Shown piece after piece: positions 52,103 through 62,628 of a stretch of 64,000 nt of DNA. Within the stretch, counting starts at the first letter, position 1, and each line of letters opens with the position of its first letter. The position numbers and the translations under genes are program-made. Under the pieces are notes generated by a model. That model did no database searches. It saw only the letters and a list, made by a program, of their open reading frames with translations, and was not told the DNA's origin. The stretch comes from Prescottella equi (GTDB lineage Bacteria > Actinomycetota > Actinomycetes > Mycobacteriales > Mycobacteriaceae): NCBI RefSeq assembly GCF_002094305.1, contig NZ_LWTX01000004.1, positions 62,001 to 126,000 on the forward strand. The letters are read 5' to 3'.

Positions 52103-52876
52103 ATGTCTACGCTTGAAATCCGCGACCTGCACGTCAACGTCGCCAACTCGGACGAGAACGCCGAGCCGATCAACATCCTCAAGGGTGTGAACCTCACCGT
52201 CCGTTCGGGCGAGACCCACGCCATCATGGGCCCCAACGGTTCGGGCAAGTCGACGCTGTCGTACGCGATCGCCGGTCACCCCAAGTACGAGGTGACCTCG
52301 GGCACCATCACCCTCGACGGCGAGAACGTCCTGGAGATGAGTGTCGACGAGCGCGCCCGTGCGGGCCTGTTCCTCGCGATGCAGTACCCGGTCGAGGTGC
52401 CCGGCGTCTCGATGTCGAACTTCCTGCGCACCGCCGCTACCTCGGTCCGCGGCGAGGCCCCGAAGCTGCGGCACTGGGTCAAGGAGGTCAAGGAGGCGAT
52501 GAGCGAGCTCGAGATCGATCCGACCTTCGGTGAGCGCAGCGTCAACGAGGGCTTCTCGGGCGGCGAGAAGAAGCGCCACGAGATCCTGCAGCTGGGCCTG
52601 CTCAAGCCGAAGATCGCGATCCTCGACGAGACCGACTCGGGCCTGGACGTCGACGCGCTGCGCGTCGTGTCCGAGGGCGTCAACCGTTTCAAGGAGCGTG
52701 AGAACGGCGGCATCCTGCTGATCACGCACTACACCCGGATCCTGCGCTACATCGAGCCGGAGTTCGTGCATGTGTTCGTGAACGGCCAGATCGTCGAGTC
52801 GGGTGGACCCGAGCTCGCCGACGAGCTCGAGACCAACGGCTACGTGCGCTTCACCCAGGCCGGGGCGGGAGCGTAG
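52103..52876 (+). CDS. sufC: SufC ATPase
   Basis: The ABC-type ATPase of the SufBCD complex, 257 residues. Walker A is MGPNGSGKSTLS, the signature is NEGFSGGEKKRHEI and Walker B is IAILDETDSGLDVDAL. It has no membrane segment; it drives conformational change of SufB and SufD for cluster assembly. sufS follows 6 bases later. Confidence 0.97.
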   Translation: MSTLEIRDLHVNVANSDENAEPINILKGVNLTVRSGETHAIMGPNGSGKSTLSYAIAGHPKYEVTSGTITLDGENVLEMSVDERARAGLFLAMQYPVEVPGVSMSNFLRTAATSVRGEAPKLRHWVKEVKEAMSELEIDPTFGERSVNEGFSGGEKKRHEILQLGLLKPKIAILDETDSGLDVDALRVVSEGVNRFKERENGGILLITHYTRILRYIEPEFVHVFVNGQIVESGGPELADELETNGYVRFTQAGAGA

Positions 52877-54145
<1,269 letters not shown>

Positions 54146-54147
54146 GA

Positions 54148-54636
54148 GTGCGCCTCGAGCAGATGTACCAGGAAGTGATCCTGGACCACTACAAGCACCC
54201 GCACGGGCGCGGCCTGCGTGATCCGTTCGGTGCCGAGGTGCATCACGTCAACCCGACGTGCGGCGACGAGATCACGTTGCGCGCGCACCTCACCGAGGGC
54301 GAGGACGGCCGGCCGGTGGTCGCCGACATCTCGTACGACGGCCAGGGTTGCTCGATCAGCCAGGCGTCGACGTCGGTGCTGTTCGACCAGATCGTGGGCA
54401 TGCCGCTCGACGAGGCGTTGCGCACCGTCGACGCGTTCAACGAGATGGTCAGCAGCCGCGGCACCGTCGAGGGCGACGAGGACGTCCTCGGCGACGGCAT
54501 CGCCTTCAGTGGTGTTTCGAAGTACCCGGCGCGCGTGAAGTGCGCGTTGCTGGGATGGATGGCTTTCAAGGACGCCGTTGTTCGAATAGTCGACGACGAG
54601 AACGACCTGGCTCGAACCGGAGGACAGACATCATGA
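54148..54636 (+). CDS. sufU: SufU sulfur-transfer protein
   Basis: A 162-residue zinc protein that accepts sulfur from SufS. The three zinc cysteines lie in VNPTCGDEITL, DGQGCSISQAS and ARVKCALLGWMA, with the aspartate in the first motif. It starts at a GTG right after sufS, and its stop overlaps the ATG of sufT. Confidence 0.95.
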   Translation: MRLEQMYQEVILDHYKHPHGRGLRDPFGAEVHHVNPTCGDEITLRAHLTEGEDGRPVVADISYDGQGCSISQASTSVLFDQIVGMPLDEALRTVDAFNEMVSSRGTVEGDEDVLGDGIAFSGVSKYPARVKCALLGWMAFKDAVVRIVDDENDLARTGGQTS

Positions 54637-55037
54637 CGGACGCGCAGACCGAACAGGCGCAGGCGGACAGCACCGCGACGACCGAGGCCGCCGAGTACGG
54701 CGCGACGCTCACCCCGGAGCGACTCGACGAGCTCGAGGAGGCGATGCGTGACGTCGTCGACCCCGAACTCGGTATCAACGTCGTCGACCTCGGTCTGGTC
54801 TACGACTTCAAGGAGATCGACGAGAACGGCATCGACGTCGTGCTGCTGGACATGACGCTGACGTCGGCGGCGTGCCCGCTGACCGACGTCATCGAGGAGC
54901 AGTCCAAGCGGGCGCTGGTGAACGGCAGCCTGTGCGACGAGCTGCGGATCAACTGGGTCTGGATGCCGCCGTGGGGTCCGGACAAGATCACCGAGGACGG
55001 CCGCGAGCAGCTGCGCGCGCTCGGTTTCACCGTCTAG
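54633..55037 (+). CDS. sufT: SufT/MIP18 family protein (DUF59)
   Basis: A 134-residue DUF59 protein that helps mature Fe-S enzymes. Typical segments are MRDVVDPELGINVVDLGLVYD, where the family DPE motif is clear, MTLTSAACPLTDVIEEQ with a conserved cysteine, and VWMPPWGPDKITEDGR. GGAGG (54619-54623) stands 9 bases before the ATG at 54633. It ends the core suf operon. Confidence 0.93.
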   Translation: MTDAQTEQAQADSTATTEAAEYGATLTPERLDELEEAMRDVVDPELGINVVDLGLVYDFKEIDENGIDVVLLDMTLTSAACPLTDVIEEQSKRALVNGSLCDELRINWVWMPPWGPDKITEDGREQLRALGFTV

Positions 55038-55052
55038 AGACGGGCACGCCCG

Positions 55053-55550
55053 GTGGCCGGTGATCTGACCTACAGCGAGGTCGGTGCGACTGCCGGGCAG
55101 CTGCCGGCGGGATACCGCCACATTCGCAAATCGCTTCCGCTCGGACGCGGCGAGGACACGTTCCTCGCCGCGTCCGACGCGTTGATGCGCTGGGACGTCC
55201 ACCGTCGTGCCGGGTTGCGGGTCGAGGCCGACAGCGACCGTGCGGCCCCGGGCACCACCGTCGTGTTGCGGTGGTTCGGGCTGACCATCCCGTGCCGCGT
55301 CGTCTACGTGATCGACGAGCCCGACCGCCGCGGCTTCGCGTACGGGACGTTGCCCGGCCATCCGGAGTCGGGGGAGGAGCGGTTCTGCGTCGAACGCGAC
55401 GCCGACGGCAAGGTCCGGGCGACCATCACGGTGTTCTCCCGCCCGGGACGGTGGTTCACACGCCTGGGTGATCCGGTGGTCCGGGTCGTGCAGAGCGTGA
55501 TGACCGGGCGGTACCTGCGGTGCTTCGTCGCACGTCCCGGCCGGGGATAG
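55053..55550 (+). CDS. DUF1990 (UPF0548) family protein
   Basis: A 165-residue protein of the DUF1990 family. It begins LTYSEVGATAGQLPAGYRH, the usual opening of that family, and holds DALMRWDVHRRAGLRV and IDEPDRRGFAYGTLPGHPE. The fold is thought to be a lipocalin- or START-like pocket; function is unknown. It lies 15 bp after sufT, so it may be read with the suf operon, and it converges on ku. Confidence 0.85.
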   Translation: MAGDLTYSEVGATAGQLPAGYRHIRKSLPLGRGEDTFLAASDALMRWDVHRRAGLRVEADSDRAAPGTTVVLRWFGLTIPCRVVYVIDEPDRRGFAYGTLPGHPESGEERFCVERDADGKVRATITVFSRPGRWFTRLGDPVVRVVQSVMTGRYLRCFVARPGRG

Positions 55551-55557
55551 CGCGGAC

Positions 55558-56397
55558 TCAGGCTCGTTTACGACGCGCGGGCGCCTTCTTCTTCGCCGGC
55601 GCGGGCTTGACCTCCTCGCCGGCGGCCTCGAGGCTGCGCTGCAGTGCCGCCACCAGGTCGACCACCTCGGCGTCCTCGCCGCCCTCTGCACGTTCGGCCG
55701 CCGGGATCACCTTCTTGCCGCCACTGGCGATGGCCTCGTCGAGCAATTGCCGGAGCTGGATCTGGTAGTCGTCGGTGAACTCGGTGGGGTCGAAGTCCTC
55801 GGCCATGCTGTCGACGAGCGTGCCGGCCATCTTCAGTTCCTTGGCCTTCGGCTCCTCGGCGTCGTCGAGGGACGGGAACTCGGCCGCCCGCACTTCGTCG
55901 GGCCACAGGAGCGTCTGGATCACCAATACGCCGTCGCGCTCGCGCAGCGCCGCCAGTCGGGTCTTCTGCCGCAGCGTGAAGTGCACGAGGGCGGTGCGAT
56001 CGGTCTGGGCGAGCGTCTTCGCCAGCAGGACGTACGCCTTGGGCGACGACGAATCGGGTTCGAGGTAGTAGCTCCTCTCGAACAGGATCGGGTCGATCTG
56101 TTCGGTGGGCACGAACTGCAGCACCGGGATCTCGTGCTTCTCGGCGGCGGGGAGCTTGTCGAAGTCCTCGTCGGTCAGGATGACGCGGTCGCCCTCGTCG
56201 GAGTCGTACGCCTTGTCGATGTCGGCGAATTGCACCGTCTGCCCGCATTCGCTGCACACGCGGTTGTACTTGATCCGCCCACCGTCCTTCGCGTGGACCT
56301 GGTGGAAGCGGATGTCGTGGTCCTCCGTCGCGGAGTACACCTTGACCGGCACATTGACCAGCCCGAACGCGATGGAACCCTTCCAGATTGACCGCAT
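55558..56397 (-). CDS. ku: Non-homologous end joining protein Ku
   Basis: Bacterial Ku binds double-strand DNA ends as a homodimer and recruits LigD. The 279-residue protein starts MRSIWKGSIAFGLVNVPVKVY and shows VCSECGQTVQF, VPTEQIDPILFERSYYLEP and MAEDFDPTEFTDDYQ. A lysine-rich tail (PAPAKKKAPARRKRA) follows, as in other actinobacterial Ku proteins. The ATG at 56397 is the family start; the frame to 56457 is spurious. No ligD gene is in the window. Confidence 0.96.
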   Translation of the reverse strand: MRSIWKGSIAFGLVNVPVKVYSATEDHDIRFHQVHAKDGGRIKYNRVCSECGQTVQFADIDKAYDSDEGDRVILTDEDFDKLPAAEKHEIPVLQFVPTEQIDPILFERSYYLEPDSSSPKAYVLLAKTLAQTDRTALVHFTLRQKTRLAALRERDGVLVIQTLLWPDEVRAAEFPSLDDAEEPKAKELKMAGTLVDSMAEDFDPTEFTDDYQIQLRQLLDEAIASGGKKVIPAAERAEGGEDAEVVDLVAALQRSLEAAGEEVKPAPAKKKAPARRKRA

Positions 56398-56567
56398 GCC
56401 CCCACTATTGCCGAGATTGCGGCGCTGTGCGCGGCACGCGGCGGAGATCATCACCATCTCGAGACATTTCGCCGACGTCCGGGCGACTGTTCGGCGTCCG
56501 CGAGGCAGCTGCGGAGAACGCTCGGAGAACGTTGGGTCAACACTTGCGACAATGTGGTGACAATTGG

Positions 56568-56573
56568 TCTAGT
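56568..56573 (+). promoter_or_regulatory. -10 element for the secreted phosphodiesterase
   Basis: TCTAGT lies 7 bases before the ATG at 56581, with TTGCGA 18 bases upstream of it as a possible -35. A leaderless transcript is likely. Confidence 0.45.
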
Positions 56574-56580
56574 CCGATCG

Positions 56581-57588
56581 ATGCTGGTGCCTGTGACGAA
56601 CCACAGCAGTTCCCCCAAGGCCCTGTCCCTCCTCCTCGCTGCCGGCACCCTCGCCGCGGGGGTCGCCGCCGTGACCGCCGGCACCGCCGCCGCGGCGCCG
56701 ACATCGGTCACGAAGACCGTCGTGATCGGACTCGACGGCACCATGCTCGACTACGTCAAGAACGCGAATACCCCCAACCTGCACCGACTGATCGCCGAGG
56801 GCACCAGCGGCCAGTCGTCCATCCTCGGGCACCCCACGATCTCCGGACCGTCCTGGTCGACGATCCTCACGGGGGTGTGGCACACCAAGCACGGCGTGGT
56901 CGACAACTCGTACAGCGGCGCTCGGTACGACGAGTACCCGACGGCGTTCACGCGCATCGAGCAGGCGAACGCGCAGATGCGCACCGCATCGATCGCCACG
57001 TGGGGCGGAATCGCCACGATCTCGAACTCCGGCACCCCGAAGGCCGACGTCGTGGTGTCGACGCCGGATGCCGGCAGCGGTGCGGCGACGGACACGGCGA
57101 CCGCTACCGCGGTGGCCGCCGAGATCGCCGCCAACGGTCCGGACTTCCTGTTCACCCAGCTCGATCAGGTGGACGGCGCGGGGCACTCGTCGGGAACGTC
57201 CGGCGCCGAGTACCTGCCGTCGCTCGAGCGCGTCGACGCCGAGGTCGGCAGGATCGTCGACGCCGTGGACGCCCGCAGCAAGGCGACCGGCGAGAAGTGG
57301 ACGGTGTTGGTCACTTCCGACCACGGCCACAAGCCGAACGGCGGGCACGGCGGCCAGAGTGCCGAGGAGGCAACGACGTTCGTGATCGCACGCGGCGCCG
57401 GCTACCAGGCGGGCGCCACCGACGACGGCTACACGATCGCCGACATCACGCCGACCGTTCTCGACAACCTGGGCATCGCGCAGCCCGCCGACCTCGATGG
57501 GGCGCCGCTGCCGAAGACGCCCACGCCCGCGACGGGCTCGCTCGGACGGCTGCCGTCCTGGATCCCGACGGGTTCGCTGGGGTCCTGA
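56581..57588 (+). CDS. Secreted alkaline-phosphatase-superfamily phosphodiesterase
   Basis: A 335-residue exported protein. The signal peptide core is ALSLLLAAGTLAAGVAAVTA with cleavage near AAAAP (about 38). Metal and nucleophile motifs are VVIGLDGTMLDYV (Asp), ISGPSWSTILTGV, FLFTQLDQVDGAGHSSG (Asp, His) and VTSDHGHKPNGGHGG (Asp, His). This fits type I phosphodiesterase/nucleotide pyrophosphatases. A membrane or wall phosphoester may be the substrate. It starts just after a -10 element and converges with the lycopene cyclase gene. Confidence 0.87.
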   Translation: MLVPVTNHSSSPKALSLLLAAGTLAAGVAAVTAGTAAAAPTSVTKTVVIGLDGTMLDYVKNANTPNLHRLIAEGTSGQSSILGHPTISGPSWSTILTGVWHTKHGVVDNSYSGARYDEYPTAFTRIEQANAQMRTASIATWGGIATISNSGTPKADVVVSTPDAGSGAATDTATATAVAAEIAANGPDFLFTQLDQVDGAGHSSGTSGAEYLPSLERVDAEVGRIVDAVDARSKATGEKWTVLVTSDHGHKPNGGHGGQSAEEATTFVIARGAGYQAGATDDGYTIADITPTVLDNLGIAQPADLDGAPLPKTPTPATGSLGRLPSWIPTGSLGS

Positions 57589-57589
57589 G

Positions 57590-58708
57590 TCACGACCGCC
57601 GGACGCCGGCCCGGGCCAGCGTCCGGCGGATCGGCGGCGACACCGTGCAGAAGAGTTGCCACATGGTCGTAGCAGTTCCACGAACGTCGTCGCGGCCCGA
57701 CAGGTAGGCCCGCTGCCGCTCGGCGGAAAGGGCGAAGAACGCGTCGAAGAACTCCGCGGTCCGAGCGGGATCGAGATCCAGGAGTGCCGACAGGCCCACT
57801 TCTCGCAGCGCGCGGACGGCGCGGGCCTGCCATGGCCACAAGGCCTTTCGTGGGTCGTTCTCGGCCACGAGGGCGGCCACGACGGCGTCGGAGGCCGCCA
57901 GCGACGCCGCGACGCTGTATCCGGTGCCCGGGTGGATCAGTCCCGCTCGGGCACCGAACGCTGCGATCGCGGGACGGGTGTGCGGCGCCTGCACCGGGAA
58001 CCGGACGCGTTCGACCTCGAGGTTCGCCGGCAGCTCGACGCCGCGATTGTCGAGGCGCGCGTCGAGCCGTCGACGCAGTTCGTCCAGTGGCAGCCCGGGC
58101 CGGCCGACCAGGCACGTCTCCTCGAGCAGCACGGTGTCGTCACTCAACGGCACCGCGTACAGGAAAGAGGGGGAATCGGCGGGTGTGGTGCCGTTGTCGG
58201 TCCGCCAGTCCATGAACCAGCAGTCGGCTCCGTCGAGAGCGGGTTTCGCGGCCGCCGCGGGCAGCACGATCCCGAATGCGGTCTGCTCGGCGAACGCCGG
58301 ATCGGGGCGCAATCCGCGGGCGTCGACCACACGACGGGCGCGGATGTCGGCGCCGTCCCGGAGGGTGACGCCGCCGGGCGACACCGCGCCGACGAAGCCG
58401 CGGATCACGTGTGCGTTCGAGATGTCGAGAGCGTGATGCAGTTTCGCGTTGTCGAGGACGCCGTACGCCCGGTCGAGGACGTGGCGCCGGGTGCCCCACG
58501 CCTGCGGACGGCCGACGGTCGAGCGCAGCACGGCCGCTCCGAGCCAGCCGGGCAGCTCGTCCACCCAGGCTGCATAGGTGGGCAGCCACGGCCGGTCCGG
58601 GTGCGGGTCGACGGCCACCACGCTCAGCCCGGCCCGGGAGGCGCGGTGCGCGAGGGCGCGGCCGGCGGGACCGAGCCCGACGACCGCCAGATCGGGTGCG
58701 GCGGTCAG
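57590..58708 (-). CDS. crtL: Lycopene cyclase (CrtL type)
   Basis: A flavoprotein of about 372 residues that closes beta rings on lycopene. The FAD motif is LAVVGLGPAGRALAHRA, then WLPTYAAWVDEL and DCWFMDWRTDNG, which mark CrtL-type cyclases. Rhodococci have a one-ring cyclase of this kind, CrtLm. The only ATG in frame (58765) would give an arginine-rich tail read inside the SDR gene. A CTG at 58708 overlaps the SDR stop (CTGA) and gives a sensible N-terminus (LTAAPDLAVVG), so I propose it as a rare CTG start. No other carotenoid gene is in the window. Confidence 0.8.
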   Translation of the reverse strand: MTAAPDLAVVGLGPAGRALAHRASRAGLSVVAVDPHPDRPWLPTYAAWVDELPGWLGAAVLRSTVGRPQAWGTRRHVLDRAYGVLDNAKLHHALDISNAHVIRGFVGAVSPGGVTLRDGADIRARRVVDARGLRPDPAFAEQTAFGIVLPAAAAKPALDGADCWFMDWRTDNGTTPADSPSFLYAVPLSDDTVLLEETCLVGRPGLPLDELRRRLDARLDNRGVELPANLEVERVRFPVQAPHTRPAIAAFGARAGLIHPGTGYSVAASLAASDAVVAALVAENDPRKALWPWQARAVRALREVGLSALLDLDPARTAEFFDAFFALSAERQRAYLSGRDDVRGTATTMWQLFCTVSPPIRRTLARAGVRRS

Positions 58709-59475
58709 AGCGCGCCCGTCGCGAGCAGCCCGCCGTCGACGCGCACGGTCTCGCCGGTGATCCACGCGGCGTCGTCGGAGACCAGGAAACCGACGAGACC
58801 GGCGACGTCCTCGGGAGTGCCGAGCCGCTTCATCGGATAGATCGACGAGGCCTGGTCCTCACCCGCGGCGACGAGGGCGGCAGCGAACTTGGTCTTGACG
58901 ACGCCCGGGGCGACGGCGTTGACGCGGATCGTCGGTCCGAGCTGCCACGCCAGTTCCTCGGTGAGCCTGATCAGCGCGGCCTTCGAGGCACCGTATGCGG
59001 CGATGACGCCCGTGGACCGGATGCCGGCGACACTCGCCAGGTTGACGACGGCGCCACCGTGCTCACCCATCCACGCCCGGTAGGCCTCCTGCACGTAGCC
59101 CAGCGCCGCGACGACGTTGACGTCGAAGATCTTGCGGATCGCGTCCAGGTCGGCGTCCATCAGTGCGCCGTACACCGGGTTGATGCCGGTGTTGTTGATC
59201 AGGATGTCGAGGGAGCCGAGCTCCGAGACGGTACGGGCCACCGCGTCGCGGCGAGCCTCCGCGTCACCGGCGTTGCCCGCGACGGCGAGTACCTTGCCGC
59301 CGTGCCCGAGGCCGCGCAGTTCCTCCGCCGCCTCCTCGAGCGGTTCCGGTTTGCGGGCGGTGACGACCACGTTCGCGCCCCGGGCGAGGAGTTCGGCGGC
59401 GATGGCCTTGCCGATGCCGCGGCTGGCGCCGGTGACGAGGGCGTTGCGGTCCTGCAGATCCTTCATGCGTGTCAT
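58705..59475 (-). CDS. Short-chain dehydrogenase/reductase, FabG-like
   Basis: A 256-residue classical SDR. The cofactor motif is VTGASRGIGKAIAAEL, then LDILINNTGINPVYG, the catalytic Ser in NLASVAGI and YGASK with Tyr and Lys. It is close to FabG-type 3-oxoacyl reductases, but substrate cannot be told. The ATG at 59475 (MTRMKDLQDRNALVTGAS) sits 8 bases after a -10 element. It is divergent from the ABC-F gene and coupled to the lycopene cyclase. Confidence 0.9.
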   Translation of the reverse strand: MTRMKDLQDRNALVTGASRGIGKAIAAELLARGANVVVTARKPEPLEEAAEELRGLGHGGKVLAVAGNAGDAEARRDAVARTVSELGSLDILINNTGINPVYGALMDADLDAIRKIFDVNVVAALGYVQEAYRAWMGEHGGAVVNLASVAGIRSTGVIAAYGASKAALIRLTEELAWQLGPTIRVNAVAPGVVKTKFAAALVAAGEDQASSIYPMKRLGTPEDVAGLVGFLVSDDAAWITGETVRVDGGLLATGAL

Positions 59476-59483
59476 GGGACCCA

Positions 59484-59489
59484 AAGTTA
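59484..59489 (-). promoter_or_regulatory. -10 element for the SDR gene
   Basis: On the minus strand TAACTT lies 8 bases before the ATG of the SDR gene; no ribosome binding site is present. Confidence 0.45.
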
Positions 59490-59533
59490 GCCGAGTCACC
59501 GGACCGTGGTGTGGCGGCGAGCCGAGGTCACGG

Positions 59534-59539
59534 TAAAAT
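59534..59539 (+). promoter_or_regulatory. -10 element for the ABC-F leader
   Basis: TAAAAT is a good -10 hexamer in the divergent gap between the SDR and ABC-F genes. A start about 7 bases later would leave a leader of roughly 80 bases before the ABC-F gene. Confidence 0.55.
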
Positions 59540-59550
59540 CGGTGGTTCTT

Positions 59551-59619
59551 GTGCCCGATCGCGGGCACGATGACGTCCCGAGGCTCTCTGCCTCGTTGTT
59601 TCGATGGTCGTTCGTTTGA
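59551..59619 (+). CDS. Possible 22-residue leader peptide upstream of ABC-F
   Basis: A GTG-initiated frame, VPDRGHDDVPRLSASLFRWS then FV, begins about 5 bases after the predicted transcript start and ends with a TGA that overlaps the first bases of the ABC-F ribosome binding site. Two hairpins lie inside it (59551-59568 and 59579-59595). This layout is what a ribosome-stalling leader would need, but translation is not shown. Confidence 0.4.
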   Translation: MPDRGHDDVPRLSASLFRWSFV

Positions 59620-59629
59620 GGAGATTTGC

Positions 59630-61261
<1,632 letters not shown>

Positions 61262-61269
61262 GCGCTCCG

Positions 61270-61319
61270 CGCCCGTGCGCCTTTCTGGTAGTTGGGACCA
61301 CGCAAAGGGCGCACGGGCG
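61270..61319 (+). terminator. Hairpin terminator after ABC-F
   Basis: Arms 61270-61281 and 61308-61319 pair over 12 bp, extended by a TTT/AAA pairing with one bulged G. It ends the ABC-F unit. Confidence 0.7.
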
Positions 61320-61337
61320 GCGTAGCTGCTCGTTTCG

Positions 61338-61367
61338 TTGATCACGTGTCGGCGGGTGATCTAGCCT
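61338..61367 (+). promoter_or_regulatory. Promoter for the small HTH gene
   Basis: TTGATC (61338-61343) and TAGCCT (61362-61367) are 18 bases apart, one of the few -35/-10 pairs with normal spacing in this window. GGAGG follows at about 61391 as the ribosome binding site. Confidence 0.55.
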
Positions 61368-61402
61368 GGAATCGAGGCTCGCTCAGCTGACCGGAGGTCG
61401 TC

Positions 61403-61627
61403 ATGGCGGAGAGCACGGGAATCTCGCGGGGGGCACGCATCACCGGGGAATCGCGTGACAAGCTCCGCGACGACCTCAAAGCGCAGTACGAGGCCGGTGC
61501 GAGTATCCGCACCCTTGCGAATCAGACGGGCCGCTCGTACGGCTTCATTCACAACGTGCTCGTCGAGGCGGACGTGACGCTGCGGCGGCGCGGTGGGCCG
61601 AACCGGCGGAAGAAGACCACTGGATGA
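61403..61627 (+). CDS. Small helix-turn-helix protein
   Basis: A 74-residue DNA-binding protein. The helix-turn-helix is in YEAGASIRTLANQTGRSYGF (about 34-53), followed by a basic tail RRRGGPNRRKK. It resembles the short HTH protein I recall as Rv1473A, which also follows the ABC-F gene in M. tuberculosis. The target is unknown. Its stop overlaps the next ATG (ATGA). Confidence 0.88.
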   Translation: MAESTGISRGARITGESRDKLRDDLKAQYEAGASIRTLANQTGRSYGFIHNVLVEADVTLRRRGGPNRRKKTTG

Positions 61628-62043
61628 GATCTGGTTCGGCCGACGGTGAGGCGGGTGCACGGGACCGCGCTCATGGTGCCTGCCAAGGCGAACAGACAGG
61701 GGAGACGGAGCGCGACGGTGCTGCGGACGAGCGGCCGGGTTTCCGATGGGACCTCGCACTCCTGGGCGCGCTTCTCGGAGCGGCCACGTGCGGCGTGGGC
61801 TATTGGCCGGCGAATTCGGTGCTGCGTGAGACGTTCGGCGTCCAAGCGTTCCCGCCCGCTGGTGGCAGCTACTGGATGTGCTGGTGGCTGCCCGTCGTGG
61901 TGGTGATCGGCGTCGTAGGAGTGCTGTTGTTCCCGCGCAGCTCTCGTTCCTTCGCCGGCGGGCTGATCGTGGGACTCGTGGCGGTCGCGGCCGTGATGTG
62001 CCTGATCGGCTACTCCGTCGACAGCATGCCTTTCTCCATGTGA
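61624..62043 (+). CDS. Hypothetical membrane protein, 139 residues
   Basis: A protein with a hydrophilic N-terminus (about 1-40, rich in Glu, Gly and Ala) and three predicted membrane helices (about 43-63, 86-105 and 110-130). A loop between the first two carries GYWPANSVLRETFGVQAFPP. No family is recognised. It is coupled to the HTH gene by a 4-bp overlap, so it is a candidate target or partner of that regulator. Confidence 0.7.
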   Translation: MRSGSADGEAGARDRAHGACQGEQTGETERDGAADERPGFRWDLALLGALLGAATCGVGYWPANSVLRETFGVQAFPPAGGSYWMCWWLPVVVVIGVVGVLLFPRSSRSFAGGLIVGLVAVAAVMCLIGYSVDSMPFSM

Positions 62044-62147
62044 GACGGCTCCATGCGAGACGGCCGCCAGCCAGGTGAGCCCCGCAATGTCGAGGATTGA
62101 GGATCCGACGCGACGGCAATCGGCTCCGGGTCACCGCCGACCGACCG

Positions 62148-62153
62148 TAACCT
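62148..62153 (+). promoter_or_regulatory. -10 element for the small membrane protein gene
   Basis: TAACCT ends 7 bases before the ATG at 62161; no ribosome binding site is seen, so the mRNA is probably leaderless. Confidence 0.55.
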
Positions 62154-62160
62154 GCAACGC

Positions 62161-62532
62161 ATGGCGTGGTTGGTGCTCGTCGCGATGGGAGTCGTGGTGC
62201 TGGTTGCGGTTACGGTGTTGCCGCGGCGCGGGCGGCTCGGTCGCGCGCCCGGGTTCCCCTGGTTCTGGGTGGTGCTCCCCGTCACGTGCATCGCCGTGGC
62301 CGCCACCCTGGGCGTACTCTTCCGGCCCGAGATCGTCACCCACGCGTCGAGCATCTGGTGGGATCGACCGGGCACGGGGTCACCCGGGCCTGGATCGCCG
62401 CAGGGGCAATTCCTTTCGGCCGAGCAGTTCCAGCGCTACACGATGCTGCGGCGGATGCGATTGATCCTGCCCGCCGTATCCGTCGTAGGAATCGGCCTGG
62501 CCGTCGGGGCATGGCGGCGCCGCCGGATATGA
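62161..62532 (+). CDS. Hypothetical membrane protein, 123 residues
   Basis: A small protein with three likely membrane helices (about 3-20, 33-54 and 101-117). The central loop is rich in Gly and Pro (DRPGTGSPGPGSPQG) and is followed by SAEQFQRYTMLRRMR. The end is very basic (WRRRRI). It resembles no family I know. It has its own probable leaderless promoter and converges on the TetR gene. Confidence 0.65.
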   Translation: MAWLVLVAMGVVVLVAVTVLPRRGRLGRAPGFPWFWVVLPVTCIAVAATLGVLFRPEIVTHASSIWWDRPGTGSPGPGSPQGQFLSAEQFQRYTMLRRMRLILPAVSVVGIGLAVGAWRRRRI

Positions 62533-62628
62533 CCGGCTCCGTCCGCCTACTCGCCCGGCTGCACCAGGTCGCTCCCTGCGCCGGCCAAGATGCGCGGTGA
62601 ACTAGAAACCGGCGCGGGGGGCCGGTTC

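Noticed and set aside
55558-56397. A full NHEJ operon with Ku
   Set aside because: No ligD or other end-joining gene flanks ku; its neighbours are a DUF1990 gene and a secreted phosphodiesterase.
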